A stretch of 7,434 nucleotides of DNA. Origin: Aquificaceae bacterium (lineage in GTDB: Bacteria; Aquificota; Aquificia; Aquificales; Aquificaceae). The stretch spans positions 1 to 7,434 of the forward strand of contig JALSHX010000281.1 in NCBI GenBank assembly GCA_026982025.1, read 5' to 3'. Shown here piece by piece: positions 1 through 5,569 of this stretch. The translations under genes were made by a program, and so were the position numbers. The stretch's first letter is position 1. The number at the start of each line of letters is the position of its first letter. The notes under the pieces were generated by a model. The model did not search any database, was not told where the DNA came from, and saw only the letters and a program-made list of their open reading frames with translations.

Positions 1-1
1 T

Positions 2-400
2 CTTCCCGCAGATAGGCAAATAAGCTCTGAAGAGTTTGAGGACCTGAGAATACGAAGGGGCATTCCCCGCATCGGAAAGGAGCTTAGAGAGGGTTTTTCC
101 CCCGTTGAGGCAGGCATGGTTGAACACGCCATAGACATGAACAAGGGCTGTTATGTGGGACAGGAGGCTGTGGCAAGGGTTTTTTACAGGGGCAGGACTC
201 CACGCAAGCTCGTTAAGATGGAGGCTGAGGGGCGGATTGAGGAAGGCTCGGAATTATTTAACGATGAGGGTAAGAAGGTTGGTGTGATAACTTCCGTAGC
301 TTCCGACGGCAGGCGGGCAATAGCGTATATTTTGAGTGAGGAAGCGGGTAAAGGTTCTTCTTTCTACGTGGGGTCAACGAAGGTTAAAATTATTGAGTAG
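2..400 (+). CDS. ygfZ: YgfZ/GcvT-like folate-binding protein, C-terminal part (5' end cut by window)
   Basis: The reading frame is open from base 2 to the TAG at 398-400, giving 132 visible residues. The gene begins outside the window. The YgfZ signature KGCYVGQE is at visible residues 48-55 (bases 143-166), with the family cysteine at residue 50. It is followed by a short C-terminal beta-barrel-like segment. YgfZ proteins are cytoplasmic, tetrahydrofolate-dependent relatives of the glycine-cleavage T protein that support assembly or repair of certain Fe-S enzymes. The KGCYxGQE motif separates them from true aminomethyltransferases (GcvT). The ATG at 114-119 is not the start, because family-like sequence continues upstream of it (for example the GIPRIGKEL segment at visible residues 20-28). 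The next gene starts 14 bases downstream, so the two are probably co-transcribed. The family call is firm; the physiological role is inferred from the family. Confidence 0.9.
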   Translation, partial: LPADRQISSEEFEDLRIRRGIPRIGKELREGFSPVEAGMVEHAIDMNKGCYVGQEAVARVFYRGRTPRKLVKMEAEGRIEEGSELFNDEGKKVGVITSVASDGRRAIAYILSEEAGKGSSFYVGSTKVKIIE

Positions 401-406
401 GGAGGT
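401..406 (+). promoter_or_regulatory. Shine-Dalgarno site for the dienelactone hydrolase gene
   Basis: GGAGGT lies directly after the ygfZ stop codon and 8 bases before the ATG at 415. It supports that ATG as the start. Confidence 0.75.
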
Positions 407-414
407 CAGGAAGG

Positions 415-1110
415 ATGGGAAGAGAGGTGACATTTAACATAGGGAGTGAGGAGGTCAGCGGATACCTCGCCGAACCCCCAGACAGGGGTCCCGGAGTTAT
501 AGTGATCCACGAGTGGTGGGGTCTTGATTCACCGCTCTCAAACATCAGGGAGCTTACCGACAGGCTTGCACAGGAAGGCTTTACTGCCTTTGCTCCTGAT
601 TTTTACAGGGGTAAAACCGCGGATAATCCCGACGACGCGGGGGCTCTGATGACAGATATGTTTCAGAACAGGATGGAAGAAGTTGACTCCATGTTCAGGT
701 GTGCCGTTGAGGGCTTGAAGGGACTTTCCAAGGTTGACCCGAAGAAGATCGGAGTTACCGGTTTCTGCTGCGGGGGTACTCTTTCCATGTACTTTGCATC
801 CAAGTTTTCTGAGCTTATTGATGCCAGCGTCCCCTTCTACGGTCTACCGCAGCTCGCCCCCGTTAACGGCTCAGGGGTAAAGGTGCCCATCTTCTTTGTA
901 ATGGCGGAAAAGGACGAGTTTGTCAACAACGACGAGGTTATGGACCTTGCAAAGGAGGTTTGGAAAAACGGAATTGAAGTTCAGACAAAGGTATATCCCG
1001 GGGTCAACCACGCATTTCTCAATACCAAGAGGCCGGAGGTTTACAACGAGGAAATCGCGGAAGATGCGTGGAAAATGGCTGTTGAGTTTTTCAAAAGACA
1101 CTTGGTATAA
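415..1110 (+). CDS. dienelactone hydrolase family protein (alpha/beta hydrolase)
   Basis: This 231-residue protein is the usual length for a single-domain dienelactone hydrolase (carboxymethylenebutenolidase type). The Cys-Asp-His catalytic triad is visible: nucleophile Cys118 in GFCCGG (116-121), Asp167 in AEKDEFV, and His199 in GVNHAF. Glu33 in IHEWWG matches the glutamate that activates the cysteine in the classical enzyme. There is no signal peptide, so it should be cytoplasmic. The ATG is supported by GGAGGT 8 bases upstream. Known family members open the lactone ring of dienelactone to maleylacetate, but most bacterial paralogues have unknown substrates. No ring-cleavage or chloroaromatic genes are nearby, so a catabolic role is not supported here. 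It follows ygfZ by 14 bases and probably shares its transcript. Confidence 0.88.
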   Translation: MGREVTFNIGSEEVSGYLAEPPDRGPGVIVIHEWWGLDSPLSNIRELTDRLAQEGFTAFAPDFYRGKTADNPDDAGALMTDMFQNRMEEVDSMFRCAVEGLKGLSKVDPKKIGVTGFCCGGTLSMYFASKFSELIDASVPFYGLPQLAPVNGSGVKVPIFFVMAEKDEFVNNDEVMDLAKEVWKNGIEVQTKVYPGVNHAFLNTKRPEVYNEEIAEDAWKMAVEFFKRHLV

Positions 1111-1111
1111 T
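1082..1111 (+). promoter_or_regulatory. candidate sigma-70-type promoter for rpmB-aroC
   Basis: A perfect extended -10, TGGTATAAT, spans 1103-1111 (hexamer 1106-1111). A partial -35, TTGAGT, lies at 1082-1087 with an 18-base spacer. The hydrolase stop codon TAA (1108-1110) lies inside the -10 hexamer. Transcription would start near 1118, leaving a leader of about 12 bases that holds only the ribosome binding site of rpmB. This is an inference from sequence match alone. Confidence 0.5.
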
Positions 1112-1120
1112 TAAGCATTC

Positions 1121-1125
1121 GGAGG
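1121..1125 (+). promoter_or_regulatory. Shine-Dalgarno site for rpmB
   Basis: GGAGG is placed 5 bases before the ATG at 1131, which fixes the start of L28. Confidence 0.75.
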
Positions 1126-1130
1126 AAAGG

Positions 1131-1340
1131 ATGGCAGCCTGTGAAGTATGCGGAAAGAGAGTAATGCACGGCAGAAGGGTTACCTTCTCAGCCAAGAGGA
1201 ACCCCCGTCTCTTTAAACCCAACGTCCAGAGGGTCAGGGTGAGATTGCCCGATGGTACCGTGAAGAGAATGTATGTCTGTACCAAGTGCCTCAAAGCAGG
1301 TAAGGTGACCAAGGCGGTAAGGGCTGAGTCCCGAACCTAA
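1131..1340 (+). CDS. rpmB: large-subunit ribosomal protein L28 (bL28), zinc-ribbon form
   Basis: A 69-residue basic protein beginning MAACEVCGKR, the usual opening of bacterial L28. Two CxxC pairs (Cys4/Cys7 and Cys50/Cys53) form the zinc ribbon of the cysteine-containing version of L28. The central NPRLFKPNVQRVRV segment (24-37) is the family core. It is a structural component of the 50S subunit. The ATG is supported by GGAGG 5 bases upstream. The gene ends in TAA directly against the ATG of aroC in the same frame, so the two are probably translated from one mRNA. A TATAAT box just upstream suggests its own promoter. Confidence 0.96.
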   Translation: MAACEVCGKRVMHGRRVTFSAKRNPRLFKPNVQRVRVRLPDGTVKRMYVCTKCLKAGKVTKAVRAESRT

Positions 1341-2513
1341 ATGTCTTTATTTTTTCTTCGCTTTCTGACTTCGGGAGAGTCCCACGGTCAGGGACTTACC
1401 GCGGTCCTTGAGGGAATCCCCGCTAACCTTGAGATTACCGAAGAATACATAAACAAAGAACTCAGGAGAAGACAGGGAGGTTACGGAAGAGGGGGGAGAA
1501 TGAAAATTGAGAAGGACAGGGTAAGGATTCTCTCGGGCGTTCGCTTCGGGAAAACTCTTGGTTCTCCCATCTGCCTCTGGATAGAAAACAAGGACTGGGC
1601 AAACTGGAAGGATAAAATGGCAGTTGAGGGAGAGCCCGATGAGTCCGTGGTTCCCTTTACGAGACCCAGACCCGGTCATGCGGATCTCAGCGGGGGTATA
1701 AAGTACAACCAGAGGGACCTTCGCAACATCCTTGAGAGGGCATCGGCAAGGGAAACCGCCGCAAGGGTCGCGGTGGGTGCGATCTGCAAAAGATTCCTTG
1801 AGGAGATGGGAATCAGGATCGGGAGCTATGTGCTGAACATAGGTGAATGCTCTTTCCCCATAAAGGAGCGGGACCTCATAAAGAGACACCTCCATGCAGA
1901 GGAATCGGAGGTTAGGTTTCCCGACCCTTCAAAGGACGGGGAGTTTCGCAGGTACATTGATTCGGTGAGGGAGAGGGGCGAGAGTGCAGGCGGGATGTTT
2001 GAGGTTTTTGCTGTCGGAGTGCCTCCGGGTCTGGGCAGCCACATCCAGTGGGACAGAAGAATTGACGGCAGAATAGCTCAGGCGATGATGAGTATTCAGG
2101 CGATGAAGGCGGTGGAAATCGGAATGGGGACGGAGTGTGCGGTCCGTCTTGGCTCTCAGGTTCACGATGAGATAGGTTACAGAAAGGGCAAAGGATTCTT
2201 CCGCTACTCCAACAACCTCGGAGGAACTGAAGGAGGAATAACCAACGGAATGCCCCTTATCGTCAGGGTTACCATGAAACCCATTCCCACTCTTAAGAAT
2301 CCTCTGAGGAGCGTTGACATAGAAACAAAGGAGCCTCTGAAGGCGGGGAAGGAGAGAACCGATGTTGTAGCTGTTCCTTCGGCATCGGTTGTGGGCGAGG
2401 CTATGCTTGCCATAGTTCTGGCGGACGCCCTTCTTGAGAAGCTTGGCGGAGACTTTATGGAGGAGGTTATAGAGAGGTTTAAGCAGTACATAAAGCACAT
2501 CGGGGAGTTCTGA
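1341..2513 (+). CDS. aroC: chorismate synthase
   Basis: Chorismate synthase catalyses the last shared step of aromatic amino acid synthesis: 5-enolpyruvylshikimate-3-phosphate to chorismate, using reduced FMN, in the cytoplasm. The 390-residue length is normal. The first family signature, GESHGQGLTAVLEGIPA, is at 12-28 with His15 as the conserved N-terminal histidine. The GGYGRGGRMKIEKD segment (46-59) follows, then RPRPGHADLSGG (108-119) with the second conserved histidine at 113. The second signature, RASARETAARVAVG, is at 133-146, and the C-terminal ERTDVVAVPSASVVGEA region is complete. The ATG abuts the rpmB stop codon (TAAATG) and has no Shine-Dalgarno sequence close by. No alternative start lies between it and the conserved N terminus, so initiation by coupling to rpmB is likely. 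It overlaps the next gene by one base (TGATG). Confidence 0.97.
   Translation: MSLFFLRFLTSGESHGQGLTAVLEGIPANLEITEEYINKELRRRQGGYGRGGRMKIEKDRVRILSGVRFGKTLGSPICLWIENKDWANWKDKMAVEGEPDESVVPFTRPRPGHADLSGGIKYNQRDLRNILERASARETAARVAVGAICKRFLEEMGIRIGSYVLNIGECSFPIKERDLIKRHLHAEESEVRFPDPSKDGEFRRYIDSVRERGESAGGMFEVFAVGVPPGLGSHIQWDRRIDGRIAQAMMSIQAMKAVEIGMGTECAVRLGSQVHDEIGYRKGKGFFRYSNNLGGTEGGITNGMPLIVRVTMKPIPTLKNPLRSVDIETKEPLKAGKERTDVVAVPSASVVGEAMLAIVLADALLEKLGGDFMEEVIERFKQYIKHIGEF
2502..2507 (+). promoter_or_regulatory. Shine-Dalgarno site for the MlaE-type permease
   Basis: GGGGAG lies inside the 3' end of aroC, 5 bases before the ATG at 2513. Together with the TGATG stop/start overlap it supports that start and suggests translational coupling. 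Confidence 0.55.
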
Positions 2514-3259
2514 TGAAATGGTTTTTAAGGCTGTCGGAGGAGGTGGGCAAAGCAACCCTCCTTGCCCTTCAGGCTGTTTACTACTTTTTCAGAAATCCGC
2601 CAAAGATTAGGCACTTCGCTGACCAGTTCTCTTACATTGCGGCAGAAACTTCACTGGTAGTCCTCGTGACATCAACATTCACCGGCGGTGTTATAGCCCT
2701 TCAAACCTACTCAACCTTTCACAGGTTTAATGCGGAGTACCTCATCGGTGCGGTCGTAGCCCTGTCAATGGGAAGGGAGCTTGGTCCCGTACTGACCTCC
2801 CTTATGGTAGTGGCAAGGGTCGGATCTGCCATGACGGCGAGCATCGGTACCATGAGAATAACCCAGCAGATAGACGCCCTTGAAGTACTCGCCGTAAATC
2901 CCGTACGTTATCTCGTTACACCCCGTCTCTTTTCTACCACCATAGGCGTGCCTTTCTTGACCGTTCTTTCCAATGTTGCGGGAATTTTTGGAGGATGGCT
3001 TGTATCAACCAAGCTTTTTAAGGTTAACGAATACCTCTACTGGCAGAAAATGATTGACCTTACCGAATTTTACGACATCATCGGTGGACTTTACAAAGCA
3101 TTTGTTTTCGGGTTTATCATTGCCACCGTGAGCTGTTACTTCGGTTATTACACAAGGGGGGGGACCGAAGGGGTGGGAAGGTCCACCACAAATTCGGTGG
3201 TGACCTCCTCAATGCTGATTCTGATTACGGATTACTTCCTTACCGCTATTATATTTTAA
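2513..3259 (+). CDS. mlaE: MlaE/YrbE-family ABC transporter permease
   Basis: A 248-residue membrane protein of the MlaE (DUF140, YrbE, TGD1) family. These permeases form the membrane core of complexes that move phospholipids or other lipids between inner and outer membrane, with an MlaF ATPase and an MlaD MCE-domain protein. Family landmarks are GGVIALQ (58-64), MGRELGPVLTSLMVVARVGSA (86-106), IDALEVLAVNPVRYLVTPR (120-138) and a C-terminal ATTxxVV-like element, STTNSVVTSSM (224-234). Hydrophobic segments lie at roughly 46-64, 75-102, 142-165, 192-212 and 229-247. Two glutamates usual in the family are replaced, by Ser110 and Gln118. No ATPase, MCE or STAS gene is adjacent, so its partners must be encoded elsewhere. 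The start overlaps the aroC stop by one base. A run of eight G lies at 3156-3163. The family is firm; the lipid substrate is not known. Confidence 0.92.
   Translation: MKWFLRLSEEVGKATLLALQAVYYFFRNPPKIRHFADQFSYIAAETSLVVLVTSTFTGGVIALQTYSTFHRFNAEYLIGAVVALSMGRELGPVLTSLMVVARVGSAMTASIGTMRITQQIDALEVLAVNPVRYLVTPRLFSTTIGVPFLTVLSNVAGIFGGWLVSTKLFKVNEYLYWQKMIDLTEFYDIIGGLYKAFVFGFIIATVSCYFGYYTRGGTEGVGRSTTNSVVTSSMLILITDYFLTAIIF
3179..3206 (+). repeat. imperfect inverted repeat inside the permease gene
   Basis: AGGTC (3179-3183) plus ACCAC (3185-3189) can pair with GTGGTGACCT (3197-3206), leaving one bulged C and a 7-base loop. No T-rich stretch follows, so it is not an intrinsic terminator. It may only reflect codon content. 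Confidence 0.35.
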
Positions 3260-3263
3260 GAAA

Positions 3264-4172
3264 ATGGACCGGAACCATAACCTGAGGATCCTCGGTATCA
3301 GCTTCTTTCTAATTTTGACCTTTGCCTTCATTGAACTCGTGGGAGGCTTTTTAACCAACAGCCTTGCGCTTCTCTCAGACGCAGGGCACATGCTGACCGA
3401 CAGCGTTTCCCTCCTTATCGCTCTTATAGCGCAGTTTCTTGTTATAAAGGCTTCGGGAAAAAACATGACCTACGGTCTTTACAGACTTGAAGTCCTTGCA
3501 GCTCTTGCAAACGGGGTTTTTCTTATAGGTCTCGTTGCCTACATTGCATACGAGGCTGTTCAGAGGTTTTTCTCTCCCGAGAAAGTTCTCGGTCCTCAGA
3601 TGCTCGCAATAGCAACGGTTGGCCTGATCATAAACCTTCTCGTCGGATACATGCTTTACAAGAAGTCCTCGGAAAATATAAATGTAAGGGCTGCTTTCCT
3701 CCATGTGGTTACCGATACCCTCGGTTCCGTTTCCGCCATAATGGCGGGCTTAGCTATAACCTTCTGGAACCTGCACATTGCAGATCCAATCCTGAGTATA
3801 GCGGTGTGCCTACTTATCCTTCCCAGCGCCTACTCTGTGATTAAAACCTCCATTGGCGTCCTCCTTGAATTTGTCCCTTCCAGCATTGATGCTGAGGAGA
3901 TTGAGAAGGATATAAGGAAGGTTGATGGGGTAATTGATGTTCATGACCTTCATGTGTGGTCCATTACACCCGGAAGCGTGGTCTTTACGGCTCATGTGGT
4001 TGTTGAGGATGTTCTTGCCTGCAACTCAATCCTAAGGAAAATAGAGGATGTTGTTAAAGCACACGGAATTGAACACAGCACCATACAGATTGAAAGGGAG
4101 GGTTATTCCTGCCCTCCCACATGTCCTCTAATTAATTCTCCCGCACACCGGGGACACAGCCACGCCCACTGA
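3264..4172 (+). CDS. cation diffusion facilitator (CDF) zinc/divalent metal exporter, CzcD/ZitB-like
   Basis: This 302-residue inner-membrane antiporter exports divalent metal, most likely Zn2+, from the cytoplasm in exchange for protons. There are six predicted membrane segments (about 9-28, 34-60, 76-97, 112-131, 147-169, 173-192), followed by a cytoplasmic dimerisation domain. The transport site is visible as His42-x3-Asp46 in LLSDAGHMLTDS and His147-x3-Asp151 in FLHVVTDTLGS. A His-Asp pair in both helices is typical of zinc-preferring members. The C-terminal domain has the family motif HDLHVWSITPG (227-237) and HSTIQIE (271-277). The tail adds Cys283, Cys287 and four histidines (295, 298, 300, 302), a possible extra metal site. 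The ATG is 4 bases after the permease stop and has no Shine-Dalgarno sequence. No other in-frame start fits the conserved N terminus. Metal choice is inferred. Confidence 0.92.
   Translation: MDRNHNLRILGISFFLILTFAFIELVGGFLTNSLALLSDAGHMLTDSVSLLIALIAQFLVIKASGKNMTYGLYRLEVLAALANGVFLIGLVAYIAYEAVQRFFSPEKVLGPQMLAIATVGLIINLLVGYMLYKKSSENINVRAAFLHVVTDTLGSVSAIMAGLAITFWNLHIADPILSIAVCLLILPSAYSVIKTSIGVLLEFVPSSIDAEEIEKDIRKVDGVIDVHDLHVWSITPGSVVFTAHVVVEDVLACNSILRKIEDVVKAHGIEHSTIQIEREGYSCPPTCPLINSPAHRGHSHAH
4096..4118 (+). repeat. 7-bp GC-rich hairpin near the 3' end of the metal exporter gene
   Basis: GGGAGGG (4096-4102) and CCCTCCC (4112-4118) are perfectly complementary with a 9-base loop. The hairpin lies about 50 bases before the stop codon, in the part coding for the Cys-rich tail. 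There is no T-run after it, so it lacks the form of an intrinsic terminator. Confidence 0.45.
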
Positions 4173-4178
4173 TATAAT
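4151..4178 (+). promoter_or_regulatory. candidate promoter for minCDE
   Basis: A perfect extended -10, TGATATAAT, spans 4170-4178 (hexamer 4173-4178). Its TG belongs to the TGA stop codon of the metal exporter gene. The best -35 is weak: GGGACA at 4151-4156, with a 16-base spacer. Transcription would begin near 4184-4187, practically at the GTG start codon of minC. Inferred from sequence match only. Confidence 0.5.
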
Positions 4179-4187
4179 ATCTTTGAA

Positions 4188-4769
4188 GTGATTGAGATCA
4201 GAGGAGTGACACTTCCGGTAATCTCAATCAGGATCAAGGAAAAAACGAACTTAAGGGAACTCAAGGAGTTGCTATCTGCAAAGGTTCGAGGAAATCTCTT
4301 CAAGGGCGGGTACTTCGTTATTGAAAATCCGGACAAAATTCCAAAGAGCTGGATCAAGGAAATAGAGAAGACCCTGAGTTCTCAAAAAATTGAGAGCATT
4401 CTGGGAGCCGGGAGGTTTGACTGGAAGGACGAGGGACAGGAGGTTGAGAGGCTCCTCATTATTCACCGCCATCTCAGATCCGGTCAGAAAATTGAACACG
4501 GCGGTGATGTCCTAATCCTCGGTGATGTAAACAGGGACGCTCAGGTAGTTGCTGTGGGTAACATAATCGTAATGGGAACCCTCAGGGGCGTTGCAATTGC
4601 GGGTGCTCTTGGTGATGAAACCGCTGTTGTGGTCGCTCAGAGAATGGAACCCCAGCAGATAAGGATAGGTAAAAAGATAGCCATCAGCGACGAACAGGAA
4701 AGGAGGTCGCCGGGATACCCTGAAGTTGCAAAGGTTGAGGATAATGTGATAGTCTTAGAGAAAGTCTGA
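4188..4769 (+). CDS. minC: septum site-determining protein MinC, FtsZ assembly inhibitor
   Basis: MinC blocks FtsZ ring formation away from midcell and is recruited to the membrane by MinD. The 193-residue protein has the usual two domains. The N-terminal FtsZ-inhibiting domain (about 1-80) opens IEIRGVTLPVISIR. The C-terminal beta-helical domain (about 91-193) carries RSGQ (97-100), the conserved MinD-binding motif, and repeating Gly/Val turns such as GDVLILGDVNRDAQVVAVG (106-124). The start is GTG at 4188, 15 bases after the upstream stop and in the same frame. There is no good Shine-Dalgarno sequence. A second in-frame GTG at 4206 would remove the first conserved beta strand, so it is less likely. 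minD follows after 9 bases. A possible promoter and an inverted repeat lie at the start. Confidence 0.93.
   Translation: MIEIRGVTLPVISIRIKEKTNLRELKELLSAKVRGNLFKGGYFVIENPDKIPKSWIKEIEKTLSSQKIESILGAGRFDWKDEGQEVERLLIIHRHLRSGQKIEHGGDVLILGDVNRDAQVVAVGNIIVMGTLRGVAIAGALGDETAVVVAQRMEPQQIRIGKKIAISDEQERRSPGYPEVAKVEDNVIVLEKV
4189..4230 (+). repeat. 10-bp perfect inverted repeat at the minC start codon
   Basis: TGATTGAGAT (4189-4198) is exactly complementary to ATCTCAATCA (4221-4230), with a 22-base loop. The left arm includes the last two bases of the GTG start codon. In RNA the stem could hide the start codon. Because it is also coding sequence (IEI and ISI), chance is possible. Confidence 0.6.
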
Positions 4770-4772
4770 GGT
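4768..4772 (+). promoter_or_regulatory. Shine-Dalgarno site for minD
   Basis: GAGGT overlaps the minC stop codon (TGA at 4767-4769) and lies 6 bases before the minD ATG. This arrangement links minD translation to the end of minC. Confidence 0.65.
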
Positions 4773-4778
4773 AAAGGG

Positions 4779-5567
4779 ATGACAGAGGTTATAGTCATAA
4801 CATCCGGAAAGGGAGGAGTGGGAAAGACCACGATAACCGCCAACCTCGGAGTTGCCATTGCAAAGCTCGGAAAGAAGGTTCTCCTCATAGATGCGGACAT
4901 AGGGCTCAGGAATCTTGACATGATTCTTGGTCTTGAGAACAGGATAGTCTATGACATACTTGATGTTTTGGAAGGAAGGGTTGTTCCCCACAAGGCTTTT
5001 GTAAAGGACAAGAGGGGGTTAAACCTTTTTCTTCTGCCGGCGAATCAGACAAAAAACAAGGATGCGGTCAAGACGGAGAAGTGGCTTGAGCTGGTAAAGG
5101 ATTTAAAGTCAAAGGGCGAATTTGACTACATAATAATAGATTCTCCGGCTGGGATTGAGCAGGGCTTTAAAATTGCCGTCGGTCCCTCCGACAGGGCGTA
5201 CATCGTGGTTAACCCGGAGGTTTCTTCTGTCAGGGATGCGGACAGGGTTATAGGTCTTCTTGAGAGCATGGAAAAGGACGCCTACGGCGTTATAGTAAAC
5301 CGTATTCGCTGGAAAATGGTGAAGAAGGGCGAAATGCTATCGGTTGAGGACGTGGTTGAAATCCTGAAGGCTCCATTGCTGGGAGTGGTCCCCGAGGAGG
5401 AGAAGCTCGTTGACTTCACCAACAGGGGCGAGCCGATAGTTCTCCATGACAAGTACAACGCATCAAAAGCAATTATGGATGTGGCAAGGAGAACCCTCGG
5501 AGAGGATGTTCCTATTGAACGATACGGAGAGAAGGAAGGTTTCTTCAGCAGGCTGTTCGGAGGATAG
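4779..5567 (+). CDS. minD: septum site-determining protein MinD, membrane-binding ATPase
   Basis: MinD is a ParA/MRP-type ATPase that binds the membrane as an ATP-bound dimer, recruits MinC and is released by MinE. The 262-residue length is normal. The deviant Walker A motif GKGGVGKTT is at 10-18, with signature Lys11 and catalytic Lys16. The DADIGLRNLD segment (38-47) holds the switch I aspartates, and DSPAGIE (121-127) is the Walker B/switch II region. NRIR (174-177) contributes to the adenine site. The C terminus EGFFSRLFGG (253-262) matches the amphipathic membrane-targeting helix of MinD, so the protein is complete. The ATG has GAGGT upstream. It sits between minC and minE, 9 and 2 bases away, consistent with one operon. 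Confidence 0.97.
   Translation: MTEVIVITSGKGGVGKTTITANLGVAIAKLGKKVLLIDADIGLRNLDMILGLENRIVYDILDVLEGRVVPHKAFVKDKRGLNLFLLPANQTKNKDAVKTEKWLELVKDLKSKGEFDYIIIDSPAGIEQGFKIAVGPSDRAYIVVNPEVSSVRDADRVIGLLESMEKDAYGVIVNRIRWKMVKKGEMLSVEDVVEILKAPLLGVVPEEEKLVDFTNRGEPIVLHDKYNASKAIMDVARRTLGEDVPIERYGEKEGFFSRLFGG
5559..5564 (+). promoter_or_regulatory. Shine-Dalgarno site that sets the TTG start of minE
   Basis: GGAGGA is in the last codons of minD, 5 bases before TTG at 5570. It is the main reason to accept the rare TTG start. Confidence 0.7.
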
Positions 5568-5569
5568 AA

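Noticed and set aside
1347..1895. Open frame of 182 codons on the minus strand opposite the first half of aroC
   Set aside because: It is a shadow of aroC; the translation has no familiar motif and low-complexity stretches.
1929..2555. Long open frame of 208 codons on the minus strand opposite aroC
   Set aside because: It lies antisense to a complete chorismate synthase with all motifs. The translation has no recognisable family and no ribosome binding site was evident.
4096..4118. Intrinsic terminator for the metal exporter gene
   Set aside because: The hairpin is perfect but lies inside the coding region and is not followed by a T-run.
4206..4208. Second in-frame GTG as the minC start
   Set aside because: It would remove the first conserved beta strand (IEIRGV), and the purine-rich AGAGGA touches the codon with no spacing.
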